Shown: positions 1 to 10,662, counted from the first letter of the stretch. The stretch is 64,000 nt of DNA from Prinia subflava (GCF_021018805.1 NC_086259.1:1426001-1490000); one strand, 5' to 3'. Notes: generated by a model not told the origin, from the sequence alone. Numbers and translations are program-made.

Positions 1-744
1 TGCACTGACAGACTCTCAGTACACCCAGTGCATCCAGATATCATACAGAGTTCTAAGTATGGTCTGGGCCTCAGAAAAGGTTAACAGGCAGCTGTTCTTC
101 CCAAAGATCCTCAGAGCAGCTCTCAGGTAGCTGTTCCACTTTCTGACTGCTGCAATTCCACACACACACAGAACTTACAAGAAACAATCTATCCTGCACA
201 GCAGAGAAAGGATCTCACTCAAAATAAAACATCATTCAGTGTCTGTTGGCTGAGGTGACAAGTTTTAAGCCAGCAGCACAGCTTCAGCCCACAGGTCTGA
301 CCTTCTCCTTTTCTCCCTGCCAAGACCAGACTTTCCCAGTGCTCCGAGGCTGCTGTGGTGTCGTGCAACACGTGCCCCACCCTTTACTAACAATCAGAAA
401 GGCATCAGCAACTCCTAGGAGGGACAATTTACTCCTCCAGGGGGCCTGTGCTAACACTGATGGTATTTAACACGTGTCAGGGCAAGTATGGCTTGGGCTG
501 TGTCCACAGGGCGGACCGCAGATCCCTCCTCAGCCACCACGGGGTTTGTGCAGAGGGCTGAGCCCCAAGCACAGCACTGACAGCAGGGACCACTTCCAGC
601 ACCACGGCAGGGTTGGTGTGCAACTGCAGCTGGGACCCAGGGACAGCCCCGGGGCAACAGTTCCAAGAAGCCTCGGCCACCCAAAGGTCAACAGAAGCCC
701 TCAACGCCTCACTGAGCTGAATTTTCCTTATCTGCAGCAGCCAC

Positions 745-1245
745 AGGATCACAGATTCATACAGTGTTAAGGGGTTGGAATGGACCTTAAAAGATCATCC
801 AGTGTCACCCTCTGCCATGGCAGGGACACCTTCCACTGTCCCAGGCTGCTCCCAGCCCCAGTGCCCAACCTGGCCTTGGGCACTGCCAGGGATCCAGGGG
901 CAGCCACAGCTGCTCTGGGCACCCTGTGCCAGGGCCTGCCCACCCTCAGAGGAAAGAGTTTCTTCCATACATCCAACCTAAACTACTTCTCTTTCAATTT
1001 GTCCCCTTTTCCCCTTGTCCTGTCACTGCAGTTCCTGAGGAATTGTCCCTCTCTGGTTTCCCTGCAGCCCCTCAGACCCTGAAGGAGCTCTGGGGTCTCC
1101 ACACAAGCTTCCCCTCTCAGGCTGAGCAGCCCCAGCTCTCCCAGCCTGGCTCCACAGGGGAGGTGCTCCAGCCCCCTCAGCACCTCCGTGGCCTCCTCTG
1201 GACTCGCTCCAACAGCTCCATGTCCTTCTTATGTTGGGGGCACCA
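745..1245 (-). mobile_element. CR1 LINE 3' fragment
   Basis: The plus strand begins with an 'atcacagattcat' type end followed by 'ggttggaatggaccttaaaagatcatcca', interrupted here only for brevity. This is the reverse complement of the conserved CR1 3' end of birds. The GC-rich stretch after it (Leu/Pro/Gln-rich in every frame) matches the upstream part of CR1. The element lies 3' of TK2 exon 4 on the minus strand, inside TK2 intron 4. Its short open frames are fragments of this repeat and not genes. Confidence 0.8.
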
Positions 1246-1630
1246 GAGTTATTCAAAGAACTCCAGTCAAACAACATTAACTGACCGGATCCACCCCTCA
1301 CCTTGAGTGACATCCTGCCCTTCTTTGAAACAGGCATAAGCACATTTAGAAAGAACTGCCACACTCAGGGCTCACCTTCCTGGGAATTGCTTTAATTCAT
1401 ACCCCACTGGACACCCAGTCCTTGCCAAAAGCACATTTTATATGCCATGCTTCTATTATATGCATGTCTTAATCACAGTAGAAGCTCTTTTGCTTTGTGG
1501 AGCTTTAATTTTTGCTGTGTAACGTTTGGATCACACCTTTTGGAGAAGTTTTGCTGGCTGATAAAAAGCCATTACACGTCTTGCTAAAAGAACAGCCACT
1601 GTAACTGCAGAAATAATTTCTGCCACTTAC

Positions 1631-4600
1631 CAGTATATTGTGACCTCGAACATTCCTCCACTTGGTCAAAGGTTCCTTCAAAACCTGGTTAAAAAGAATA
1701 ACTCCATGTTCAATGCATCTTGGATTCAAAATACTTAATGTGACCCTACAAGTGTACAACTATTTTTAAGGAATACTTGAGCAGTAAATCAGAGTATTCA
1801 GGACTTGTATTGGAAACTCATCAGACTTAAAAAAACAGTACTGAATTCTGTAACGTAAAAGGTAATAATGAACACTGCTAAAAATAGAGAAATGTCAATA
1901 CCCAACATATTCTTAGCATTTTTAAATGCTGATTAGACTACCTCATACGCCTGGAGAGAATTTTTTTTTTTTGGAGTCAAAATCAATGTGATGTAAGGGA
2001 AAGAACAGCTTAGCAGAGTACTTCGCATTTCAGTGACAAGCCCATCCCCTTACAAATTAACTTCTCAGAAAGTAACGCTTGCCAGCAAAGGAAGAGGACC
2101 AGAGTGCTACCACATTCTACCACAATGTGTTCTAACAGAATGTATTCAAATCTTTTACAAAATGAATCAGAAAAGCGTCTACCCTGAATAGGTAAAATCA
2201 CAAGAGACTTGCCTGGTTCAAACAGGGTCTAAATCTGCAATAATACTGTAGAGTCAGGCCTAGGAGAATCTCATCAGCCAGGGAATTTAAGTAGCTACTT
2301 AAAAATGTTGCATGGTATGCAAATTAAAGTCTGTTATCCTTTGGATTAACAGTTAATTACTTCATAAGGACAATTCCTGTAAAATTACCAAATAATATCT
2401 GGCAACCCAGCATTTCGAGGAGGACTCCTAAAAATTATTACAAAATGTGTTGCCAGGTCTGTTGGGGAAAGCATTAATAACTGTTGTACAAAAACAATTG
2501 TCCAATCAAGGTTTGTCCTTGATTTTGTTTAAAATACAACAAGCCTGCCCTTCCCGTAACCTGGTTCTAAGCAACACAAAATCAAATACCAGATCAGTCT
2601 AAAAAGTCTCCTGAACCAGTTCTAACAGATTTTCCTTCTTTTAAAAAAGCCATCTATTCACTGGGATCTCTGTTACATGGCATAGGTATTTTTACATAAT
2701 AATTCTTTACTTTGCTTTTACCACACCCATCTAAGATTTCAGTGACGTGAAATGGCAAACAGGCAAGCCCAAACATGCCCACGCTCTGCAAGTTGCTGTT
2801 ACTTTATAAAGGTACAAACTCTGATTCACGGGTTTTACTGGGATTTTGGCATCCTGTACATACATACCACATGTGATCTACATTTCTCTGCTGCAATTTG
2901 CCTATAAAAAGTTGGGTTGGTGCCCCAGCAGCCCCTGGCTGCTCCCTCCTCACACACCCAAGGACACGGCGGATCTAAGACAAGCAGCTGCTCAGTGATG
3001 GAAATAAGGACAAAGAAATGTGCATCCAGTACCTCAATGCTGGTAGTTTGTGCAAAATAATCCAGGCATGTTGTTTTTCCACTCGCAATGTTGCCCTCGA
3101 TACAGATCTGGTGAAAAACAGAGTCACTTTGAACAGTGAACAGTGTGTTAGAAATGCACCCTGCCCATTCCAACATGCCAGCTCCCTACCCTGGGAACGG
3201 ATTATTTCATGGGAAGGCACTGGGGATCTCTTTGGATGTTGTGACTCTCCCAGAGCAGCACTTTTTCCCTCCTTGCTACCCCCACAGCCAGCCCCTGCCC
3301 TGCTTACAGCTTCCTCCCCCCTCCCAGGAGCCCGGGGGTTCCAGTGGGTCACTGCTGCTCCTCACTCTGCCACCACCCACCTCAGAGACCTGACTACCAG
3401 CTTCAAACAAGTGCCAGCTGAAGTAGTCATTTCAGCATCCATTGTATAGCTGGCTTAAACCTTAAGTGGGCTCACATTTTTATTTTCAGAAACCTAAACA
3501 ACTAAAATAAGCTAAGAGAATTTTTTTCAACCGCCTTAAAATAATTTATAGCCCAGGAGAGTTATATAAGGCAATGGCAAGGCTACACATGCAACACTGA
3601 ACCCAAAATGCCACCTGTCCTGACACAAGCCCTCACAATTTTATTCCTAACAACTTTTGCACACATCTCTCACAATTTTATTACAATTTTCACAACTAGA
3701 CCAGCATAGCCTTGCAAGAGTATGACCCAGTGGCAGACCCACCACTACAGTGACACAGCTACGGCCTACGCTTGCCAATACACACACTCAGATTATAACT
3801 GAATTGTAATGAAAGAGGCTGCACTGTTTATTTTGCTTTCTGAACAAAATACAAATACTTACAATTCTCTTTCTAGCATCTTTTTTAATCAGATGCTTAT
3901 CTAGAATGGAAATAAACAACAGTTAAAATCAAAGTGGTCTTAAGAACTTAGTTATACTGAGCCTCTTAATGTGAGACGCTCTAGGACATTGTTAGGTTCC
4001 CTATGGCTTAACATGACACTATTTTCTAAATGATCAACCTTCAAGGTTCTAGGTAATTATTGGGTCATGTAACAGACACATTGTGGCACCGACTGACACA
4101 GATTTAGCTGAAGTTGAACGCTGTCCCTGACGCTTACAAGTCCAACGCTGAGTGCTCACACTTTCACCACATTTTTGCTACATCTGCTGCTCCTCAGTGG
4201 GTTTGCGTAGAGGAAAAATGAATTTTAGAAAGACCAGCTGGCGCAGCACCCACTGGCCTCACAGGTCCGGCGGGTAAGAGCGAGGATTACAGAGCAGCTC
4301 CAAAATAAGCACCTTACACCTCAAAACAGGGCAAAAACACTGTCCAAGCCAAGCTGAGCTTACGAGACCCTTCACCCAGCCAAGCACGGCAGGAAGGCAG
4401 GGACGGGCTCGGCGGTCACCCCCGGTCAGAGCTCCAATCTGACCCCGCTCGCTCCTGTTGCCCCAAAGCCGCTCCAGGGTCTGACCCGGTCCTGCTCCCT
4501 CAAAGCCGCTGCACGGTCCGACCCCGCTCCCGGGTCCGACCCCTCTCTCGGTCTGATCCAGCTCTCGGTCTGATCCAGCTCTCGGGTCTGATCCAGCTCT

Positions 4601-4831
4601 CGGGTCTGACCCCGCTCCCGCTCCCCCAAAGCCGCTCCAGCGCATCCCGAGGGCTCGCACTGACCCGAAGCCGGGTTCAGGGGCGGTCGCCGGGCCCGTC
4701 CCGTCCCCTCCCCGCGGTTCCGCCCCGCACTTACGGCCGGTAGCGGCGCGGGGCCCGCTCGCTGAGGGGCCGGGGACGGCGCTGCCCGCGCCCCGCCGGC
4801 CCCAGGCCCAGGCCGCGCCCCGCCGCCACAT
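1631..4831 (-). CDS. TK2: Thymidine kinase 2, mitochondrial: exons 1-4 (5' half; rest lies left of the window)
   Basis: TK2 phosphorylates thymidine and deoxycytidine in mitochondria for mtDNA precursor supply. Coding exons on the minus strand are 4735-4831 (exon 1, ATG at 4831, phase-1 donor gtaagt), 3863-3900 (exon 2), 3033-3107 (exon 3) and 1631-1684 (exon 4). Exon 3 carries the P-loop GNIASGKTT, and exon 4 reads [18 protein letters not shown], both close to vertebrate TK2. Exon 1 starts [10 protein letters not shown] and is Arg/Ala/Gly-rich, consistent with a mitochondrial presequence. Its one-base overhang joins exon 2 in frame. Exons 5-10 of this copy are beyond the left edge, so whether it carries the exon 8 stop seen in the other copies cannot be told. 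It is head-to-head with CKLF. Confidence 0.9.
4545..4613. repeat. 17-18 bp minisatellite in TK2 intron 1 (about 4 units)
   Basis: Units read CTCTCGGTCTGATCCAG or the same with one extra G. They lie about 120 bp from the TK2 exon 1 donor. Units B and C carry about six repeats at the homologous places, so the tract varies in length between array copies. Confidence 0.9.
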
Positions 4832-4958
4832 TGCCCATCCCGCTGCCGCCCGGACCCGCACCGGACCCGGCTCCGCCCCGCTCCGGCCCTTCCGGCGCCG
4901 CCCCATCACTTCCTCCGCCCCTGAGGCGCTCTGAGGCGGGGCTGGTTCAGCGCCGGCG
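4832..4958. promoter_or_regulatory. Bidirectional TK2/CKLF CpG-island promoter, unit A
   Basis: Only 127 bp separate the TK2 start codon (minus, 4829-4831) from the CKLF start codon (plus, 4959). The stretch is very GC-rich, has no TATA box, and sits in a CpG island of roughly 4640-5370. It holds ETS-like cores: CTTCCGG at 4889-4895 and ACTTCCT at 4908-4914, plus several GC-box-like CCGCCCC runs. TK2 and CKLF are also divergently arranged in mammals. That this stretch is the core promoter is inferred from position and composition. Confidence 0.75.
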
Positions 4959-7900
4959 ATGGCACCGGGATCACCTGCGGGATCGGCTCCGGGATCTCCC
5001 CGGCTGGAGGGGCCGTCCCGGGGTGCCAGTCCCGCCGGGCACCGCCCGGGCAGCGCTGCCGACCCCACGCGGCTGCCGCTGGACCCGGCCTTCCCCCGCT
5101 CGGCGCGGGGCGCGGTGAAGATCGCCCGCACGGTACGGCCTGGGGCGGCCCCGGGGCCCGCGGCATGGCCCGGGCCGGCGCTGACCCCGTCCCCTCCTGT
5201 CCCGCAGCTGGTGGCGCTGGCCGCCTTCATACGCTTCCTGACCGCGGGCGAGCACGAGTTCTACACGGGGTATGCCGGCCTGGAGACGGTGACAACCGTC
5301 TTCTTCCTGCTGCTCTACCTGCTGAGGCTCGACGTGCGGATGCGGTGCCTCTACTGGCCGCTAGCTGTGAGTACCCGTGGGCTCCGAGTACCGGGGTGCT
5401 CTGGATGTGAGTACCGATGTCCCCTGGCCGTGAGCATTGATGGACTCGGGCCGTGAGTACCAATGTTCCATAGCTGTGGGTACGGCTATCCCCTGGCTGC
5501 GGGTACTAATGTCCCCTGGCTGTGGGTACTAATGTCCCCTGGCTGGTGGTACCAATGTTCCCTGGCTGTGGATATAGCTGTCTCCTGGCTGTGGATACTA
5601 ATTTCCCCTGGCTGTGGATATAGCTGTCCCCTGGCTGTCCTATGGCTGTGGGTCCCAATGTCCCCTGGCTGTGGATATGGATGTCCCCTGGCTGTGGCTA
5701 CCAGTGTCCCCTGGCTGTGGCTACCAGTGTCCCCTGGCTGTGGATATGGCTGTCCCCTGGCTGTGGCTACCAGTGTCCCCTGGCTGTGGGTACCAATGTC
5801 CCTGGCTGTGGCTACCAGTGTCCCCTGGCTGTGGGTACCAATGTCCCCTGGCTGTGGGTACCAGTGTCCCCTGGCTGTGGCTACCAGTGTCCCCTGGCTG
5901 TGGGTACCAATGTCCCTGGCTGTGGGTACCAGTGTCCCCTGGCTGTGAGTGCCAGCAGGGCAGTGAACAGGAGGGATCTCCTGTCCCAGGGGACTTTGTC
6001 AGCCAGCCCAGTGATTGTTTCTGTACAGGTAAGACAAGCCCTCGTGTTCTGTGGAGGTTGAGGCAGGTTTTCCTAACGGAGCGTTCTGTTCCATCAGTTC
6101 TGGATGGCTGCTGGATCCGGTAACAGCCCTCCCGGCACAGGCACTGTTTGCCTCTTTGCCTTTGTTGTGTAACACCTTCACACCACCAACTAGTCACACA
6201 CTTTCACCCAAATACCCACGAGTTCTGCTCCTACCTCCCTTTTGTACATGTATTTGCTGCTTCGGTCTATCAGGTGTAGCCAAGTTGCAAAATATATCAG
6301 GCAAAAACAACAGAAGAAATGTAAAATGAGCAAGTTTTACTATAAACACTCTTTTTACCATCAAACCACTGGGTGTCAGTGTTTCAGTGTCCTCTCACAC
6401 AGATACTGCTGTAACTCTGTTTTCATGGCAATCCAGCCATTTTTCACCATGCCTTCTCTGTTGGGAGCTCTCCACGTTCTCCTTCAGGCCTGTATTTCCA
6501 AATAAATATTTTGCTTCCACTACCTGTTTCAGGATATTTTGAACTCGGTGACTTCAGCGATGTTACTCATCCCTGTGGGCTTGACTGCAGTAAAAATCAA
6601 GACCAACAAGGGGATAATGGCTGGAGGAGTAAGTAGGAACCTTGTTAACGAATTTCAGTTCTTAAAGTGCAGTGATTTGAACCTCTTGGTACACTGACAT
6701 TGTGGAAGGACCATGCAAACAACTGTCTTGGAAGAACACTCAGCAGTAGCAAACAAGGTACATTCAAGTGTATCTCACAAAAAGAAAATAATCCTCCCAT
6801 GACTATTAATTTAAAGATGACAAGAATTAGGAATTGCTGCAGAGAAGTACTGAAACATTCAGAATTTCTAGTGTTTTTAAGTAATCTACATTTGCTACCA
6901 TAGCTTGAAATCCCAGGTGGGGGAATCCCTAGCTCTTTTAGAACTATCCAGTTTGGCTATTTGAGAAAAAATTACAACAGTCCTGCTAAAAAGAGTTGAA
7001 GCTTTTTAACAGACACGCTGGTACCTCCCTCCTGGCATGTACATTCTTGTTTCTGACACAAACTGAGGAATTATGTCAGTTGAACAGGGGTTTTGTTCAT
7101 ACTATGATTGTAAGAATTCATCTTCTTAAGATTTAACCAAATTAATAGTTTGTGTAACTGATATTTTTAATTCAAGTGGCAACTAATGTAATTAACCTTA
7201 ATAAACAGCTAGGAGGGGAAGAAAACCCCTCAGTTTTAAAAGTCTCTAGAAGTACAAGATACAGTACAAGCTGAAATGTGACAAGAAACCAAAAGAAACC
7301 TCAAACCTACAACAGAGGTCTTTCAAACTGAGCTTAGGAGATGGTGGGGGGGAAAGTTGATGGCTTCATTGGCAACAGCATCCTAAAAAGGAGACTTTGT
7401 GATAGATTGACTGTGCTGGAATAGAATTTATATTCTCAGTTGTGAAGTTCACAGAAATTAAAGGTGGGAGCAGGAGACTGAGCAGGTAGCTGGGAACACA
7501 AGTTTGGGTGGAACATGGGACATCTCCAGTGCTGGGAGGGACAGAATCACCCCCAGCCAGTTCTCCTGAGGCACAAACTGCCTTGAGCTGTCCTCTCCCA
7601 AGAGCTCTCCTGAAAATAACTCCCCTGATCAGATAATTCAGTGCTTTCAGAAAAAACCCTGTGTGCATGTGGGGTGAGGCTGAAGGGCAGGAACTGAGTG
7701 AGTTAACTCAATGGCTCTTCTGCAAACACATTTTTCCAGTTACCTGCCTGAGGTTGTCTATTTTCTGAATAGTTTAGTGCATTTTATTCAGTTTGGAGAA
7801 TGTTTCCCTTTCAGAGGAGAAGAGCATTTTCCTGCTGGGCTTGTTTCCACAAATACTGACTTTTCCCCTTGACTTTTTTCAGGGCCAGTCCCATTAATAA

Positions 7901-8317
7901 GCAATCCTTAAAGGGACAGAGGGGATTTCATTAAGGATAAAAGCATTGTCTGGCATAATGCAGCATTAGCTTAGCTTTCAAGGAGAGCACCACACTATCT
8001 CCAAGGCCTGACACAAACATCAAACAGAGCAGGCTCTCTGAAAGGCTGATGGGATGTAAATATGGGTGTTATTTGATTTATCAGCTGTCTCAAATCACAC
8101 ACGTTTTCAAGCCCAGAACAAAGTTAGGAAGATGTATTTACTGCTACCTTGATGAGTCACTACAGTAAAAGCTCAAGATTTATTGGGGGAACTAATTTTA
8201 TGATAATTTTTATAGGTGTTGAGTCTTATATTGCTTGCTCTCTGCCTTGTTGACATGTTTCTTCTTTGGAAGAAGATTAGCCTTGAGAAAGCAAGAGGAA
8301 GGAGTGCTGCCAAATAA
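4959..8317 (+). CDS. CKLF: Chemokine-like factor, MARVEL-domain protein, unit A
   Basis: Four exons, all phase 0: 4959-5132, 5208-5366, 6533-6628 and 8216-8317 (stop TAA 8315-8317), giving 176 codons. Each junction has consensus GT/AG. The start has a good Kozak context (gcgATGg). Residues 1-58 are a Pro/Gly/Ser-rich cytosolic N-terminus ending RGAVKIART. Exons 2-4 encode four hydrophobic segments of a MARVEL domain: about residues 59-72, 83-103, 112-133 and 144-162. The VFFLLLYLLRLD, YWPL and DILNSV motifs align well with mammalian CKLF (FFILLYVLRLD, FWPL, DIINSL). The short basic tail ends GRSAAK. CKLF/CMTM proteins act at membranes, in secretion and leukocyte chemotaxis. Position beside TK2 and upstream of CMTM3 supports orthology. 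The frame is intact. Confidence 0.9.
5367..5950 (+). repeat. 23-bp minisatellite in CKLF intron 2, unit A
   Basis: About 25 tandem imperfect copies of a 23-bp unit built on CCCCTGGCTGTGGGTACCA, with GTG or GTGT spacers. The first degenerate units at the exon 2 donor contain true GTGAGTACC donor-like sequence (5367, 5408 and 5453 approximately) and the last contains GTGAGTGCC. Because 23 is not a multiple of three, all three forward frames stay open and cycle through the same peptide, which explains the long Trp/Leu/Pro/Gly-rich open frames here. These are not proteins. Confidence 0.95.
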
Positions 8318-8583
8318 GATTGATGTGTTAGTGAAAGAATGAGTTCTCCATCCCGTTTCCCCACTGTCTTTTAAAGAATTTGTATTTTCACATGCTCGAT
8401 TTTGAATTTCCTGTGCACTGATGTTTCTGCAAGTATCATTCATAAGTTTTCATACTTTTCCAAATGCAGTTTCAGCGTTGCAATTTCACCAGTTAAAGCT
8501 TCAGAGAGAATTGTCATGTTTTTCTAAACTTAATTGTGTTTTTACCTGTACGAAAATTATTTTCATGGTTGTCGTCTTTCTCT

Positions 8584-8601
8584 AATAAAAAAGAAAATAA
8601 A
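8584..8601 (+). terminator. CKLF polyadenylation signals, unit A
   Basis: Two AATAAA hexamers (8584-8589 and 8596-8601) lie about 270 bp after the CKLF stop codon, giving a predicted 3' UTR of roughly 8318-8620. The equivalents are conserved in units B and C. Confidence 0.65.
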
Positions 8602-8617
8602 AACGAGCTTAAGCGCA

Positions 8618-9242
8618 TTAATCTTATTTATTTACTAAGTGTAAAAAAGTACATTAAAGTAATGTACATTTTAAAGAAAAGTAAAAATGTAATGACCCAG
8701 TAACCATGCTTCGGAAAGATTTTGTTGGGCCATGTGAATTGCATGTTAAAGCATTCGCCGAGGCATTTGAATCCTGAAATTTCAGCCTTGAGCGGGGTTT
8801 GGCCTGGGTTACCTGCAGCGGCCCCTTGGAGCCCCAGGCGCCCGGTGGTTCTGTGCTTGGTGTGTTCAGAGTGGCGGGGACAGAAGCCCCCCGGCTCCCT
8901 GGTGTCGCTCCAGCAGCACAGGACAGGCGGAGGTGGCGGCCCAGCTCCATTGTCCCGGGGCTGGGGCGGGCGCTGGGGCCGTCCCCCACAGCTGGGGATG
9001 CTGAAACTTTTTTTTCACGTTTCCGCAGTGTCACGATTTCCGCTTCCCTCCTTCAGAGAGGAAAAAAAAAAATTTAAAAAAAAATTCCACGGCCATCCCC
9101 CCACCCCTGTTGGAGTCCAGGGGATCCCTCTGACAGCCCTGGAGAGTCAGGGGGCTGTACAGGGGGGTCTGGGATCTGTACAAGGGGGTCAGCCAGCCTC
9201 CCACAGAGCCCAGAAGGACTCTGATTCTGGCTTCTATCCATG
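8618..9242. other. Intergenic stretch after CKLF, no gene recognised
   Basis: An AT-rich part holds an inverted repeat, GTACATTA (8649-8656) and TAATGTAC (8660-8667) with a 3-base loop. It is followed by a GC-rich segment (about 8780-9000) and A-rich runs near 9061-9085. Open frames occur on both strands but none resembles a known protein or keeps a consistent frame between units: B and C have one base more near 30354/50818. I see no supported gene. Confidence 0.6.
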
Positions 9243-9253
9243 TGTTATGAACG

Positions 9254-9296
<43 letters not shown>

Positions 9297-10021
9297 ACCA
9301 AAACAACCACCCCACAACTGACCCTCTCCTGGCTAGAGTAACACCCCCCACACCCCAGACAATCTGAGCAGGGAGAGCTGCCCTGAAGGAAAGTTGCCTG
9401 GCAACTTTTCCCTACCTAATTGAAATGTGAAAAGAAGCTGCCCACACCTAGATAGCCCTATTGTCCTTTGTAACTACCTCATTTAGCAAGAGTAACTTCG
9501 GCTATGACCAGGACAAATGCATATGCATTTGGATATGCAGATAGGGCAGGGCCGCCCCCGTGGATCCTGGGAGGTTTTTTTTTGGGGAAACTGCACCCCA
9601 GGACAGGAAGCTGGATTCGTCAGAAGAGAATGGGATAGTGCCCTGGCTGAGCGGGGAGTGGGTGCACCTCCTGGCCTGGTTTGAAGATTGGCCATGACCT
9701 GTGAGGAGCCTGAATGGAATGGGAACCGGCCAGCTGAGCTGACTGAGACAGAGAATGGGAAACTCTTGAAACTTTTCCCTGAGGGCAAAGAGCTGACTGC
9801 CAGTGCTCTGCCTTCTGATGGTTGACCAGAGAGAACTGCCAGCTGTTTCTATGGGAACAAGGACTCAGCATCCACTGGGACAGCACCTGCTCCTTCAGAT
9901 GGCTGCAGTAGTGTGGAAAACTCCGATCGGACTTTGCAATCCTGCTGATGATTTTAATAATGAGCTGATCACTTTAATAAAGAGCTGAATATTAATAAAG
10001 GCATATGCCCTGTTCGTTTCA
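9243..10021 (+). mobile_element. LTR-like insertion unique to unit A, with CATG target duplication
   Basis: Units B and C are uninterrupted here (CATG at 30627-30630 and 51091-51094). In unit A, 779 bp are inserted between two copies of CATG (9239-9242 and 10022-10025). The insert begins TG and ends CA, as LTRs do. It has AATAAA signals near its 3' end (9976-9981 and 9994-9999) and a 42-base A run at 9254-9295. No coding sequence is present. The most economical reading is a solo LTR of an endogenous retrovirus-like element with a 4-bp target duplication; the family is not identified. Its absence from B and C shows that it arrived after the units had separated. Confidence 0.75.
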
Positions 10022-10023
10022 CA

Positions 10024-10516
10024 TGGAAGTGAATGCTCACATGAAGGAAGAATCACAGATCCTAAGAATTTAGAAGTAGATAGTAGTTTGTTATAGAGTA
10101 TAAATATAGAGATTAGGATTCATAGTATACGGGGCTGAGAGGACAAGATGGAGGAATTGGGGAGTGGCCCCTAGTTTCCTTGTTCTCATCCCCCATCTTT
10201 TGCTGATTTGGACTTTAGAGATTGGTTTAGAATAGAACTGACATGTTAGCGTAGCAAGTTAGTATTGGTAATGTTCTGTAAACAATAAATACGTCTTGGA
10301 CTGTGGTTGGGTCGGGGGTACGGTACATAAGGTACGGGGCTCTCTGATCCGGGCAGTCCAGCGGCAGCCCAGCGCCAGTCCAACGGCGTGTCTTGCTTTG
10401 CTGGGGACGCCTTGCAAAGCCGAACAAGAACTGTTAGATAATATGAAATAAACAACCTTGATAACTTCAGCTGCTGGACCCACAGTGTCGTCTCTGCCTT
10501 CGGTGTGAAACGCTCA
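10024..10516 (+). mobile_element. LTR-like block upstream of the CMTM3 remnant, unit A
   Basis: The block has an LTR-like layout: a leading AT-rich part, a TATA-like GTACATAAGG near 10323, a GC-rich segment, and AATAAA at 10446-10451. A U5-like stretch ('cagtgtcgtctctgcctt') and an end in CGCTCA at 10516 complete it. No target duplication is evident and the edges are approximate. It is shared by units A, B and C, so it predates the amplification. No viral coding sequence is present. Confidence 0.45.
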
Positions 10517-10546
10517 GGGCAAAGAGAAGACAGAAAACCTTATTAT

Positions 10547-10662
10547 CTTGGGGAACAGCAACCCCAGGGAAATACCCAGGGAACAGCAACCCTGGGGGAA
10601 GATTTCACCACCTCGGGGAACGGCCACCCCGAGGAGAATCTCGGGGAACATCAACCCGGAGA
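10547..10662 (+). repeat. Array of four tandem hairpins, unit A
   Basis: Four inverted repeats about 30 bp apart share an 8-base loop of the form AACnnCnA, but their stems differ. H1 is CTTGGGG/CCCCAGG (10547-10568). H2 is CCCAGGG/CCCTGGG (10575-10596). H3 is CCTCGGGG/CCCCGAGG (10611-10634). H4 is TCTCGGGG/CCCGGAGA (10639-10662, one mismatch). Different stem sequences with kept pairing suggest a structure that matters, or did so in the parent element. It lies between the LTR-like block and the CMTM3 start codon. Its function is unknown. Confidence 0.8.

Noticed and set aside
926..1306. Pro/Leu-rich frames on both strands near the left edge
   Set aside because: They lie within a CR1 fragment and recur only because the unit recurs.
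2835..3176. 113-codon minus-strand frame with a P-loop, as a separate small kinase
   Set aside because: Only 3033-3107 is conserved. It has splice sites at both ends and phases that fit TK2 exons 2 and 4; the rest is intron read-through.
4259..5230. 323-codon minus-strand open frame (and its counterparts in units B and C)
   Set aside because: It runs through TK2 intron 1, exon 1, the promoter and the opposite strand of CKLF exon 1. It is kept open by GC-rich composition. Only the part 4735-4831 is real TK2 coding sequence.
5367..5950. CRISPR-like array of regular repeats
   Set aside because: The repeats are contiguous without unique spacers, and the genome is a vertebrate one. It is a minisatellite.
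5463..6123. Three overlapping plus-strand open frames rich in Trp, Leu, Pro, Gly and Cys
   Set aside because: They are the three frames of a 23-bp minisatellite in CKLF intron 2. The peptide cycles every 23 residues, and frames change with repeat number between units.
8722..9321. 199-codon plus-strand frame in unit A ending in a Lys run
   Set aside because: It depends on a one-base difference from units B and C, and its tail is the A run of the LTR-like insertion.
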